A DNA stretch of 64,000 nucleotides, from positions 30,459,116-30,523,115 of the forward strand of contig NC_079210.1 of assembly GCF_026745355.1 (NCBI RefSeq), given 5' to 3'. Below the pieces are notes generated by a model. It was not told the origin of the DNA. It was given only the letters and a program-made list of their open reading frames with translations, and did no database searches. A program made the translations under genes and the position numbers. Below are positions 9,891-21,659 of this stretch, piece after piece (positions within the stretch are counted from its first letter, which is position 1; the number at the start of each line of letters is the position of its first letter). Source of the DNA: Beta vulgaris subsp. vulgaris. Its lineage: Eukaryota > Streptophyta > Magnoliopsida > Caryophyllales > Amaranthaceae.

Positions 9891-9977
9891 AGGCGCATGA
9901 TACTGAAAACAAATGCACCCATCTCTTTTTGGTGGTCGTTGTAGAGCCTAAGTGGTTCCTTTGTTGAGATTTTGAAA

Positions 9978-10031
9978 GTCCCACATTAGGGAGGAAGCAA
10001 GAGTACTAAGGGGGGACCTCTTGTATTATAT
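9978..10031 (+). promoter_or_regulatory. U-snRNA-type promoter module 3 (degenerate)
   Basis: GTCCCACATTA at 9978 matches the USE at 9 of 11 positions. TATAT follows at 10027, a longer gap of 38 bp. It appears to be a decayed member of the same series. Confidence 0.35.
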
Positions 10032-10683
10032 GGGCATGTATAGACAGGAGTAGAATATATCGTTGTTGGGCTTACCATATTTAATGAAATTAGCCTGACA
10101 TCCATACTTATAAAAAGTTTGACAAAACATTGGGCTATACATCTAAAGTCTTGGTTAATGTTAAGTGAATTTTCTTTTAATTTTTAAAATTTTGATTTCA
10201 CGAGCCGAGCCTGATATTGTTCGTTTCGAGCTCGAGCCAAGCTCTACCTCATTCATTCTTGGGGCGAGCTGAGCCTGGGTATGTTCGATCTCGGTTCGGC
10301 TCGTTAGCACCCAAATATGTACCAAATAGTGTTTGTGGGTGAATGGATAATGATTGTGTAAAATTATATATTGTTTGTATTGTTCTTCCCTAATTTTTCT
10401 ATTTTACAAACATAAACTTTGTTTGCTTATACACAGAAACACCATTTACTTACCTATAAATACTATTCTTTTTATAAAAAAACTTATTTAGATAAATCTA
10501 ACAATTAGATGTTTATCATTTTATAAGAGCGAAAGGGAGAAAGAATAAATATTCTAGAAATTAAGATTGAAATTAACTAGGTTTTCGTATATAAGGCACC
10601 TGAGCTAAATAAAAAAAATTTAGCCATCAAAGTTAGGAATATAACTAGTTAATTGTTGTAACCTGTGGTTTTCTTAATTGTTG

Positions 10684-11015
10684 TTAAGGGTGTGGACAAA
10701 CCGGTCCGGACCAGAATTTGGATCGCACCGGAGATTCCAGTCCGGTCCAAACTCAAAAAATTCCGATCCAGACCGGTTGGACCGATATTTTTATTATTTT
10801 AGTAAAAAAATAAGTTTATATGTTAAAAAAAAATCAAAAAGTAGGAAGTTAGAAACTTAAAAATCTACTATTTATTCTTTTAGGATTATTGTTATTAAAA
10901 TTATAAATTTTTAAATATATATAAATAAAAAAAAGATTTTTTTGGAAAAAATAATTCCGGTCCGCTGATCCATCGTGTTTCGGTCCGGTCCGGTCCTGGA
11001 CTGGTGCACACCCTT
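10684..11015. mobile_element. 332-bp hAT-like MITE with CCGGTCCGGACC motifs
   Basis: The 8-mer AATTGTTG flanks both sides (10676-10683 and 11016-11023). The ends are inverted: AAGGGTGTGGAC on the left and AAGGGTGTGCAC from the right, with two extra T residues on the left. Subterminal CGGTCCGG repeats are dense. Confidence 0.8.
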
Positions 11016-11102
11016 AATTGTTGTAGTCAAACGACTTGATACAAGTATAAATGCACAATATTTAAAATTTATATATTTAATTTTACATGTTGATTGGATC
11101 AG

Positions 11103-11433
11103 ATCCCTCCGTCTCATTTTGTAGTTCCCGTATTTTATTTTGAGTGTCCTAAAATATTGTTCCCATTTTCCTTATGTTCATTTAAAAACATCACATTTTA
11201 CTCTTTCTCCACCTTTTCTTCCTTCAATCTCATTGGTTAGATATATCAAAAATCATTTTTTACTCTCTCTCTCCTCTTTTCACATGTCCATCCATTTACT
11301 ATTCTCATTTTTTTTCATTTTTAATGACGATAACTCCAAAAATACAACTCCCTATGCAAGTACATCATAATCATTGTTTGCTTACTTCTTGTGTCCAAAA
11401 TGAAACAAGAACTATAAAATGAGACAGAAGGAG
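11103..11433. mobile_element. Stowaway-like MITE
   Basis: The left end TCCCTCCGTCTCATTTTGTA is mirrored on the right by TACAAAATGAGAC-like sequence ending GGAGTA. The consensus CTCCCTCCGT start has one change, and the left TA flank is mutated to AG while the right flank is TA. Confidence 0.75.
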
Positions 11434-11704
11434 TATATATCTAACAAGAATTCACATGACTAAACTATGTTTTTCCTCATGTACACATAATACAATAGGG
11501 TGAAAATAGAAAATGTAAATATTTTCAAATGACAATACGATACAACTAGTAAAAAACGGAGGGAAAATTAATAAGTTTGGTGGCAAGTTGGAACTATGCG
11601 CATCCTAGCAGAAAAGAAAGGTCCCAACTAGGACTCGCTTTTTCTAAACTATAGAAAAGAACATATACGATCCAAATAAATTCATTGGTGCGGTGACCTT
11701 GATT

Positions 11705-14199
11705 TCACATTATGGAACATGCATGAGGATTCTCATCACTAAAAGCATCACCATTTCTTGCACCAACAAATGAAGAAGAATGTGAAGGATTATTGAAATT
11801 ATAATAGCCATGAGATTCATGTCCGTCATAACCATGCTTGAAGTAGTTATAAGATGATGAAGCTGGCTGAGGCTGTCCAGAATATGCTGCCGCTGCTGTT
11901 CCATTGCTTTGACATTGATTTGGGTATTGATGTGTGAAACTCCTAAGTTCAGGTTGATAAGGGAATTGCCATAATTCTGCTCTTCTCCCTGTACCCCTCA
12001 CTGCTTTCAATACTTTCTTTGGCTCTGCGCTACCATTTACTGTCACTTTTTGCATGCCCATGTCTATGTCAACTTCATCCACTCCTACACATCCATTGAT
12101 TATATCCAACTAAAATTTGGTAAGAAATAAATATTAATTACCAAGAATTGAAGGGAATAATTTCAAATTTTGCGGCTCTGCTCAAAATAGTCTCATCTTT
12201 ATAAAATCTGCGATAATTCCAACTATCACTCATTTCTTCCCAATTGTCCCATTTTAACTAGTAACTTGCATTGCTTAACAGTTTGAAAAAAAAAATACTT
12301 ATTGACCTTTTATTTTCTTTCTAAAAGAAATTATTACTTCAATTAAAAAAACCTTAATACTAACTCCATTAGCCCTTACCCCCAAAACCACCCCTTCCCC
12401 TTCTACCACCCTCACCCACGCAGCAGCCTACAACTCCCCCACCCCCCCTCGAAAATAATCCCTCACCATCTTCATCAGTCCTCGCCCTCCAAAATCATCT
12501 CCTCACTCTTAAAAAAAACCCTCATGTAAAGGTGCGCGAATCACTACATAAAGAGTAAGGTTATCTAACGGTTTTCTACCAAACAAAGGTACGATGATTC
12601 TTGTCCTTGCAGTACCATAGTTCAGTGAATAGAAGGTGATAAAGTCAATATGTTTCTTACTATGTGGAAAACAGTTCGATAATAAGCGTTTTCTTAGATT
12701 TGAAGGTAGAAGACCAAGGATCATCGAATTGGGGCACTAACCATGGAAGCAAGAAGTTTAAAAAAAACACAAAAGTTATACTTTGGGAGCGTTTGGTTCA
12801 TATGAATTTGGTATAAGGTATGAGTTTAGAATGAGCAAAATCCGTACCTAGTGTTTGTTAATAAATTGATAGATTTAAAACTCATACATCAAATTCATAA
12901 GGTATGGGGTTTAGAAACCCCAAGGAGGTGTGTATGCTCATACCAATACCTCTAGGTATTAACAAAGAAAAAATTTTATTTTCAAATAAAACCAAACACA
13001 TAGTATTAAGTATCAAGTTTCAAATATATACCACATTGGTTTCATTCTTGATTACAAACACATACCATTATATGAACCAAACATCCATCCTTTCGATTTT
13101 GACAATTGTATTAGACGGATCAAAAGAAAAATTTAAGATTTCTATATGATAGCCACTATTAAAAAGTAGCATCTATAAAAAGCCAGAGGAAGTATATATA
13201 TACTTGTTGCAACGTTCAAAATAGTTGCACCGTTTGCTTTTATACTTCCTCCTTTTCAAAATAATTGCATCGTTTGCTTTTTCACGTTTGCCAAGACGTT
13301 TTCTTGAACTTAAATATCTCTAGTTGCGTAAAAGTAAAAAATATAAAAAGTTAATATTTGAAATTTTTGTATTGAGATGAATTTAACAAGATCCCAGTTG
13401 ACTATGTTTTTTCTTATATAATAGTGAGAAAATGCTTGCCAAAGCTGGTTCATCAATGTGACCAAATGTTAAATGGTGCAACTATTTTAAAACGGAGGAA
13501 GTATGTTGTTAAAAGAATATGGCCAAAGCGAAGGATTCAAGTGCAAAACCAACTATACGATTAAGTTGGATGGAGGGAGTATTAATATTCAAGTTTTTTG
13601 TGGGGATGACATTTTGTGGGGATATACCTCAGATTTTTTTTTTTTGTGGGGATATACCAACCTAAATTTTAGTTTTGTTAAAAGGTACCAAAAACACTAT
13701 TTTCGGCGAGAAAATCAAATTTCCAGCCTTTGACTTGGTAGGAACTCGCTAGTGAATGTATGTAATAGAAACAATTGAATATCATACACTATATAAGAGT
13801 AATTAAGCAAGTCAAAGGCCGGAAATTTGACTTTCTTGCCAGAAATAGTGTTTTTGATACCTTTTAACAAAACTAAATTTAAGTTCGTATATGCCCACAA
13901 AAATAAAAATTAGTAAGATATATCCCCGCAAAATACTCTAATAGCCTAGTATATATCCATGAAAAAACTCTTAATATTCTTACGTACCTTTCATCCTTGA
14001 TAATGTTTTCTTGATCTTGCTTTCACATCCAGGACAGCACATGTGGACTCTCATCTCTGTGACCTGTGAGCATAATAATATCATCACAATTTAGTTTCCT
14101 TTTAATCAATTCAACATGGTATAAGTACGTTTCTGTGGATGATTATAATGAATGATCTGCAATTAAGCTTCTTAGGATGATTATAATTACCGTCGACAT
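11705..14199 (-). CDS. Heavy-metal-associated isoprenylated plant protein (HIPP)
   Basis: Three exons on the minus strand: 14191-14199, 13988-14063 and 11705-12084, giving 465 nt (154 residues plus TGA). Every junction has GT...AG (GTAATT and GTACGT donors, CACAG and TGTAG acceptors) and phase is kept. The protein starts MSTVTEMRVHMCCPGC, an HMA domain of about 65 residues whose MxCxxC motif carries the metal-binding cysteines C13 and C16. KKVLKAVRGTGRRAELW closes that domain, a Tyr/Asn/Ser-rich linker follows, and the end is FSDENPHACSIM, a CaaX box for farnesylation. In this family the HMA domain binds heavy metals and the lipid anchors the protein to membranes. The best relatives are the HIPP28/HIPP45-type proteins, judged from memory of the motif pattern. 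Intron 2 is 1.9 kb and holds several MITEs. TATA-like boxes (TTTATAG near 14272, TTTATAAC near 14296) lie upstream. Intactness suggests a working gene; expression is untested. Confidence 0.9.
12785..13086. mobile_element. Tourist-like MITE in HIPP intron 2
   Basis: The left end GGGAGCGTTTGGTTCATAT and the right end, reverse-complemented GGATGTTTGGTTCATAT, are inverted, with GGTATRAG blocks repeated inside. A 3-bp duplication could not be settled. A small internal open frame is not a gene. Confidence 0.65.
13245..13501. mobile_element. Stowaway MITE in HIPP intron 2
   Basis: TA flanks both ends (13243-13244, 13502-13503). The inverted ends are CTTCCTCCTTTTCAAAATAA on the left and CTTCCTCCGTTTTAAAATAG from the right. 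Matching half-ends just outside (GAGGAAGTATATATAC near 13180 and GGATGGAGGGAGTA near 13570) suggest it sits inside an older Stowaway. Confidence 0.75.
13591..13970. mobile_element. 380-bp fold-back MULE abutting the HIPP 5' splice site
   Basis: TTAATATTC occurs at 13582-13590 and 13971-13979 (perfect 9-bp duplication). The arms (13591-13735 and 13811-13970) are inverted copies, including GTCAAAGGCYGGAAATTTGA-type and TATTTCTGGCAAGAAA-type blocks, around a 75-bp loop. The element lies in intron 2 of the HIPP gene, and its duplication ends 8 bp from exon 2 (13988). Confidence 0.85.
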
Positions 14200-15186
14200 C
14201 TTCTCAGGAATTGTAGTTGATGATCTTTAGACACACTGAGTATAATTAGAGTTGATAAGAGTTCTTTTTTCTCTATAAACTTCAGCAATTTATCGTTATA
14301 AAGAGCACTTTCCCATTATTACTTTTTTCTATTATTATAATTAAGCTTTTTATAGTCGTTCTATGTAAGGATTTACAACTGATCTGCACCGACTCTTATT
14401 TCAATATTAATATTTTGGTACGATGCACAGCTCAAGCTTGGAACTGTGACAATGTTGTATGCTTCAAAGCTGGGTTTTGAAGGTTTGAGCATGTGCTATA
14501 ATTTATGTCTAACATAAGCAAAGGTTACAATTTCCTAGGGTTGTTGACTTCGTATCATAGAGGGAAGGTACCATCAATTTGATATTGTTGAACAAGCATG
14601 GTTAAGTGATGTCGTAGAGTATGATATTGGGTCGATTTTATCTTGAAAGAAAAAGAGAGTTGAAACATTAACGAATTGACCAGGTATTGCTAGCCAGACA
14701 CTGTAAATTTATAATTTTGATACTACATAACTCTGGCAACAATATGTCTTTGAACAATTTCTCAAAAAAATACAACAAACCAATGTAAAATAAATAGAAA
14801 ACGTTTTGAATGAGACGTATCTAAGTAAATAAAGTTTTAGATACAAGTTTTTAGTTTATGACATATTTATATCGGTTTCACACATTACGTATTAGTTTGA
14901 TGTATATTCTTATCAGTTTGTATAAATTTGTTTTCAGTTTAACATATTTTTATATGAGTTTATACATATTTTTTAGCAGCTTATACATGTTATGTACTTC
15001 CTCAACCCATTTTTTTAGTCACAATGTTTTTTGATTTTTGGTAATATTCTATTATTTACAATATTTTTCGGCAATATATTCTTTCTTTAACTATCCTAGC
15101 ATGTGAGATTTTTTTTTTGATCTCTCTATCACTCTCCTCCTTGATCCTTGTGCAAAAGAAAACATCGCATGTCGATCAACAAGCTT
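14200..15186. other. HIPP upstream region and unassigned DNA
   Basis: 14200-14350 is the probable promoter and 5' leader of the HIPP gene on the minus strand. Beyond that, runs of TTTATACATAT-type repeats (14830-15000) are AT-rich and unassigned. No gene was seen. Confidence 0.4.
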
Positions 15187-15441
15187 GGCAGCAGTGGGAG
15201 GTATCTATAATAGAGGCTAAAGCTAGCAATTGTGCTTGGGTTGAAAATGGTGATTCAATGTGATGCAAAAAGGAAAGCGGTGTAGTGTGATAATCTTCAA
15301 GTTATTAATTTGGTAAATGGGAAGAAAGGTGATGGTTCGTGCTTGGGTATGATTGTTCGTGAGATTCAAGCTATTTTTAGGTAGTTTGATTTAGTTAGCT
15401 TTAATCATGTCATTAAGGAGACCAATAGCTCTATGCAAAAT
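15187..15441 (+). pseudogene. LINE RNase H (RVT_3) fragment
   Basis: Plus-strand translation with one frame change gives EAKASNCAW, then IQCDAK, LQVINLVNGKKGDGSCLGM, IVREIQAIFR and FDLVSFNHVIKETNS. This is the order of the plant RVT_3 RNase H domain (acidic residue of EAKA, the LQVV helix, the VSFxHVxRExN end). At least two in-frame stops and a shift show decay. The domain occurs in L1-type LINEs and in LINE-derived host fragments. Neighbouring sequence shows no other LINE domain and no poly(A) tail. Confidence 0.7.
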
Positions 15442-16158
15442 TTTGACCAGTTGATATATAATTTTACCTGATTCATGCATATCTCAATTTGAATGTTCAC
15501 ATATATGTCTAGTCCCATCACATTTTACTTAGCACATAACGATTAAAAGTTGATATTTTATCACAAATTCTTGAGATCGTATTATTTAATTCCAATTTTT
15601 CCTTTTTTTATATTCCGCATTAGAAACTCAAATTTATATCTTAATACACACTCAAGCTCACCAATAGTTTCATGCACAAGAGTATCAAGAAGTAATTTGC
15701 TCATATGATAAAACATGTTGTGGGAATTACATAATTTTTACCACATATTATCATATAAATAATTATCATATAATTAGCTTTCTTATAGCATCTTTCCCAT
15801 TCTAGAAGATGCCCTTATTCTATTATGTGTTATAAACATATTTTTAGCTCAAATATGACTGTAAATGAGACGAGACAATTCTTAATTTACTCGAGATCAA
15901 CTCGAGCAAAGCTCGGCTAGAGGAAGCTCGATATAGACTCAAAATGTTGGAACGTAGAGTTGAACAACTCGAAATTCGACTCAGAAGCTCGTTAGAAAAG
16001 TACTTGATAATCAAGTAACATCAGAAGCAAGGTGCGAAATCCACATATTGTCTAACTTAGTGGTATTAATAAAACAAGACACTTTGAGCTATCAAGATCG
16101 ACACTCAAAACTTAACTAAGTCAAAATTCGACTTGAGTGAGCTCGACTGTACTCTAAT

Positions 16159-16584
16159 TGACGCAGTCGGAATTAACAAAGGAAAAACAATCGCAATTCC
16201 CATAATGAATTGACAGATTTACAAGCGATAAAACTGTAAAAAAACTCTGAAATCCACTAGAAAGAGTAAAAACTCTCAGATATTACTATTAGGATAAAAA
16301 TATGTCTTCTAATGACGGCTAATAATGTTTAAATAGTCTATACGAAAATTAGGAAATAAGAAAATCCGAAAATAATTAAAATGTTGTTTTTCAAACCCTA
16401 AACGAACTCAGATGGCTTAAAAAGAATTGCAGTATTGTCTTTGACTCGTTAGCCCGTTTCCTTTTTTGAAAGGTATTTATTAAGCATTGTGATACTGGCT
16501 GGGAGCCCGACTAGTAGAAATCATTTCAGGCCTTATCGACGATGGGCTTCTTCGTCGAACTTCGCAGCTAACCTTCCTACGGTA
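16159..16584 (-). repeat. 3' LTR of the Gypsy element
   Basis: It aligns along its length with 20861-21284. It contains TATTTAAA (about 16333), a possible TATA box on the minus strand, and the last ~15 codons of the integrase frame. Confidence 0.88.
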
Positions 16585-19500
16585 GTCTGCTCCACCTCTG
16601 AAGAACTCGCCATCGAGTTCGTATCTTCATAAATAACCTCATCTGTGTGGTACTCATAAATGTCAGCAACATTGAGAGTGTTGGATATGGTCATGTCATC
16701 TGGAAGAGCTGCCACATAAGCAATGTCATTGGTCTTGCAAATCACCTTGAACGGGCCATACTTGCGTGGTTTTAGCTTGCTGTAAGTACCAATTGGGAAC
16801 CTCTCCTTATGCAAAAACACCATTACATCATCTCCCACACTGAAACCTTATTTTTCTGCCCTGTGGCTTGTAACTTAGCCTTGACAACTTCTTTAAGAGC
16901 AACAATCTGATCCCCTCAGCCATATCACTCGCTGTTACACTAATTCTTGGAGCTTTAAGCAATTTAATCATATCAACCGCATGCCTAGGAGCAGAAGTGT
17001 AAACATGAGAGAATGGGGGGTTCCCCATAGCCGAATGTACTACATTATTGTACGCAAACTCCACCCGGGATAATGCCAAATCCCACTGCTTCAGTTTATC
17101 TCCACAAACACTACCAAAAATATTCCCCATGATCTTGTTAGTAACCTCAGTCTGCCCATCTGTGTGTGGATGAGTTGTAGAACTTCCATTTAGCGTCGTC
17201 CCAAACATCCTCCAAAGAGTAATCTAGAAATGAATAAGAAACTTAGTGTTCCTATCTAAAGTGATAGAGGTAGAAACACCATGAAGTCTCACCACCTCCC
17301 TAAAAAACAACTTTGCTACATTTGAAGCAGCAATAATTTTCTTACAAGCAATGAAATGCGTCATCTTGCAATAATGATCCACAACAACAAATAAAAAATG
17401 CATGCCTCATTGAGTGCGAGGTAAAGCCAACACAAAATCTGTTGCTAAATATCATCAAGAATAGGCAAAGGCATATAAAGACCAGTATTTTGGGACTGAC
17501 CTTTGGACACTTGACAAGCATGACATCTTTGGACTATAGCACCAACATCTCTCCCAAAGTGAGGCCAATAATACCTCTCCAAACCAGTAATTGTCTTGTC
17601 CCTACCAAGTCCACCACCATGAAGATCTCTGATCAACTTTTCTCTCAAGGAAGAAAAAGGGATGCACAACTGATTCCCTCTAAAAAGGTAGTCGTCTCGA
17701 ATATGAAAATCACCATTAGGCTGCCCTTTACTACACTTGGCCCATAACTCCTTGAATTCAGCATCCTCCTCATATGGCCCATAACTCCTTGAATTTAGCA
17801 TCCTCCTCATATAACTCCTTCAAACACTCAAAATCCGATCTCTTGAACTAAAGTAATGAGTAAGGAAGCTCTCCTACTCAATGTGTCTGCCACCTTGTTC
17901 AATTCCCCTAATTTATGATGTATAGTAAAAGGGAATTTCTGCAGAAAACTAACCCACCGAGCATGCATCTTATTTATCACCTTCTGGTTGTGAAGAAACT
18001 TCAAATCTTAATGTTCAGTGAACAGAATGAACTCCCTTTGAACCAGATAATGCTCCCACTGTCTTAAAGCTGTAAATACGAAATAAAAATCCTAATCATA
18101 AGTACTCTATTTATGTCGTGCATTACTTAATTTCTCACTCAAATATGTTGTTGTTCTCTTTTCTTGGTACATAACTGCACCAATACCGGCCTCAGTTCAT
18201 CACACTCAACTTAGAACACTTTATTAAAATTGGGAAGGCTAACGCTGGGGCACTATAAAGCTTCTCTTTAATCAATGCAAAACTCCGATCATGTTCAATT
18301 CCCCACTGAAACTTCCCTTTAATCAAACATTAAGTTATAGGAGCCGTATTGGTACTGAAATCCTTGATGAATCTCCTATAAAAAGTGGTCAAGCCATGCA
18401 AACCACTAACTTCAACCACTGATGTAGGTGTGGGCCAACCTTGATTGCACTCACCTTTCTTCATCTACCTGAATCCCTTGTTCACCAACAACAAAAGCCT
18501 AAGAAAAGCCATTTATTGGTACAGAATGTACACTCTTTTAGATTAATGTACAGTTGGTTCTCCTGTAGCACTTGCAACACTTTTTTCACATGCTCAAGGT
18601 GCTCTTTCATGCTCTTACTATAAATCAGAATATCATTGAAATAAATCACTACAAAGGAACTAGTAAAAGGACGAAGATCTTAATTAACCGCGTGAAAGTG
18701 TTAAGGGTGTTTGACAATCCGAAAGGCATCACCAACCACTCATACAACCCATCCTTGTTCATCAAAGTTCTCTTCCACTCAGCTGACGCCAAATTCTAAT
18801 ATGATGGTATCCTCCACGCAGATCTATCTTCGAAAACACCTAAGAAGACGAGCGACAACCCATGAAGCATGTCTTCCAGTCAAGGAATTGGGAAGAGATA
18901 CTTAGTAGTTATTTTATTTATGACCCTGCTTTAAACACACATCCTTCACTGATTTCCCTTCTTAATAGAAGAACTGGAACTGCGCATGAACTCATACTCT
19001 CCCGAATGAACCTTTTCTTTTACAAATCCTCAACCTGCTCTTTCAAAATCTCATTCTCTGATCCTTAGGGCTCATACGATAGTAAGGAAGGTTTGGTAAA
19101 CTGCAACCAGGAATCAAGTTAATTTGATGTTGTATATCACACATGGGAGGTAAGTTATTTGATAACTCATCAACAATCAATTCTTTGAAATCCTCTAGGA
19201 TTTCTAACACTTCTACATGATTCGAGGTTTCTTCCTTTTCAGCACCTAACAACCCCTTAACCACCAATGGACAAACATAATCAGTTCTTTTATAGTCTCA
19301 TCAAGTTCTTTGTCATTGTAAGTCATTACAAAGAAGTTGGATTTCTTCCCCTAGCTTATAGTCAAAATTCAAAACAGGAGCCATTGCAATTTTATGGGTA
19401 CCCCAAGTAAATATTACCACATTGTCAATTCCCCAATAAGTCACATCATTATCAACAATGTCAAGGTCTACCAAGTAAAATATGACAGACAACCATGCAT

Positions 19501-20710
19501 TTCACGAATATCATAGATTACCTATTTCTTGTATTGTTTCTCTATGGAGATGGGAACTCTACAAGTCATTGTGACCCGAACTTGTAACCCCTTGCTGACC
19601 TAGTCGAAGGTGTATGGCTTATCATGAGTTTTGTGGTTCCATCATCCATGATTAAGTTACAAACTTTCATCTGAATTAAACACCGAGACTTAAACTATTT
19701 TTTGCACTAGCCTTCACCTTTGGATGTTAACAGGACCCTTTGCAGCACAAAGTTACCTCTCTCATCAGACTTCTCCTCTACAAACTCCACATCTGCATGC
19801 TCATCATTATATCCTTCAAACTCCTCTCATTTGCCTTTCAAAACAACAACAACTCTCCGGGTCGGACAAACATTAGATCGGTGACCTTTCCCATTACAAT
19901 GATTGCAGGTATCCCTGCTAGCGACTGCGACCGCACTCTTACCCTTATCACCTACAGAATCAAAGTTACTCTGCGGTGAGTATCTTCTGAAAGATGAGAA
20001 ATTTTGAGGGGATTTCTCTATCAATTCGGCCTTCAAAGCCAAACTGGATGATTCTGCCACAATCCACACAATTTGCAAGCCCACTTCTCTTGTAGAAACT
20101 CTTTAAAACCACTAATATCTCGAGCCACTTTCTGACTTTTCGAATGTCCCAAATTATTTCGCTCATAAAAAATGTAAAAACTCCGCCGTATATTCTGTCA
20201 CATTCCTCTTCCCTTGGACACACTTTATATACATCTTGAATAGAATCTTCTCATAATCTTCTAGCAAAAACCGCTCCAACATCAACTATTTCATTCTCCG
20301 CCAAGTCTTGACTGGCCTCTTCCGTTGTCGTTGCCTTTGTATTAGCAACTTATCCCGCCAAACAGCACTATTACTTTTGAACATAATCGCCACCATCTTA
20401 ACATGTTTATTTTCAGGAACCTCCAACACTTCGAAAAACCTATCAACGTCAACCTGCCAATCCAGGAACTCTTCTACTCCTATAGTTCCATAGAACGACG
20501 GAATGTCATCCTTCACTCGATAATCATGTTTATGGTAATGATTACCTTCATCACTCCTTTGTTCCTTAAAGGGCTCTTCTTCTGCATAACTCGAACTATC
20601 CACGGTAACAATCTGTTTGCCTCTACCCCGTGGAACTTTATTCCGTTCCTCTTTCATTTCTCGTTGTTGGTTAATATTATTCGGCATATTGTTCATATGT
20701 GTAGTCAAAC
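16533..20710 (-). pseudogene. Gypsy gag-pol, frameshifted
   Basis: Minus-strand pieces in order. Gag: 20286-20708, with DIPSFYGTIGVEEFLDW and WRDKLLIQRQRQRK. The gag end and zinc knuckle (CNHCNGKGHRSNVC) are in another frame at 19827-20084. RT start: 19043-19267 (PPMCDIQHQINLIPG, LPYYRMSPK). The RT palm, about 18440-18850, is broken by shifts; its catalytic YFDD-type motif reads YFND (about 18631-18642), replacing an essential Asp. Integrase HHCC finger: 17445-17810 ([28 protein letters not shown]). Core: 17220-17440 ([18 protein letters not shown] followed by a stop). Core end and C-terminal domain: 16533-17208. No protein can be made from this copy. Confidence 0.88.
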
Positions 20711-20860
20711 GCAGTCATCTAATCGGTCAAAGCAGTAACAACCGTGGTAAAACCCGCAGTAAGCCAGTAACTCCTTCAACGTCTGCTGTCATCACTGGTT
20801 CTCCCATGGATGTTCAAGATACGAAAGGAAAAAAAGGAGAAATCATGCGTTGATATAACC

Positions 20861-21284
20861 TGACGCAATCGTAATTATCAAAGGAAAAGCAAGTATAATT
20901 CCTAGAACGAACTAACATATTTACAAGCGATAAATTTGTAAAAACTCCGAAATCCACTAGAAAAGAGTAATCGGATAAAAATATGCCTTCTAATGACGGC
21001 TAATAATTTTTAAATAGCCTAAACAAACCCCTAATACGAAAATTAGGATATAATAAAATTCGAAAATAATTAAAATGTTATTTTCGAGCCTTAAACGAAC
21101 TCAGATAGCTTAAAAAATCTGTCGATCACGGCATATATGATTTTGACTTGTTGGCCCGTTCCCCTTTCCGAAAAGGTAATTTATTAAGCATTGTGATACC
21201 GAGAGCTGGACTAGTAGAAATCATTTCAGGCCTTTTCGGCGATGGGCTTCATCGTCGAACTTCGCAGCTGACCTTCCTATGTCA
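20861..21284 (-). repeat. 5' LTR of the Gypsy element
   Basis: 424 bp, starting TGACATAGGAAGG and ending ATTGCGTCA on the minus strand. CTATTTAAAAATT (about 21010) may be the TATA box. The sequence after it (GGTTATATCAACGC) is only a weak match to the initiator-Met primer-binding site. Confidence 0.88.
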
Positions 21285-21659
21285 CTAACTCAACTTGAAT
21301 TAGACTTAACATAATAGCGAGTCGAGTCGACTATCGAGCTACCCTAAATTCGAACTCGACTCACATTGTTTATTCTCCTGTCGTAATTTAATTTAACTAA
21401 CTTTAAAAAAATGCTATTTTATTGAAGACAATTATATTCTCAAGTTTAATAATCCAGTACTAGTTGGATGTAAGTTGGTCACAGTCTTAATGTAACTGCA
21501 TCACATTTTTACCATTGTTACCAATCTTAAATATATCTATAAAAACTAAAACTAAGCTAAGAGGGTGTCTATACCTAAAAGGGTGCTTACGCCTCCGTAT
21601 GACGAATAACTTAGAAAATAGAGTAGTATTGAATGACTCGTGACACATTGTAAAAGTAA
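21285..21659. other. hAT-like flank and unassigned DNA
   Basis: The first ~80 bp belong to the interrupted hAT-like element; the remainder is AT-rich with no recognised feature. Confidence 0.4.

Larger units (their letters stand above)
9293..10315. mobile_element. Non-autonomous hAT-like element rich in GAGCTCGGCTCG motifs
   Basis: Flanking 8-mers TATCTACC (9285-9292) and TATGTACC (10316-10323) agree at 7 of 8 positions. The left end TAGGGGTGTTAATGAGCC and the right end, reverse-complemented TTTGGGTGCTAACGAGCC, agree at 14 of 18. Subterminal CTCGGCTCG and GAGCCGAGC repeats lie near both ends. 8-bp duplications and motif-dense subterminal regions are typical of hAT elements. No transposase remains. 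Confidence 0.75.
16159..21284 (-). mobile_element. Degenerate CRM-like chromovirus (Ty3/Gypsy), 5.1 kb
   Basis: Two LTRs of 426 and 424 bp bound the element, with ends TGAC...GTCA on the minus strand. The flanks CTAAT (16154-16158) and CTAAC (21285-21289) are a 5-bp duplication with one change. The internal order on the minus strand is gag, zinc knuckle, RT, integrase zinc finger, integrase core and C-terminus. Its hallmark is an integrase C-terminus ([20 protein letters not shown], then NVADIYEY) running into the 3' LTR, a feature known for the CRM lineage. All long frames are broken. Confidence 0.88.
15855..21370. mobile_element. hAT-like element interrupted by a Gypsy retrotransposon
   Basis: 15885-16150 and 21285-21365 are dense in CTCGAG, GCTCGGCT and CGACTCGA motifs like the ends of the 9293-10315 element. 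They are contiguous if the Gypsy element is removed. The outer ends are not sharp, so only the interior is certain. Confidence 0.45.
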
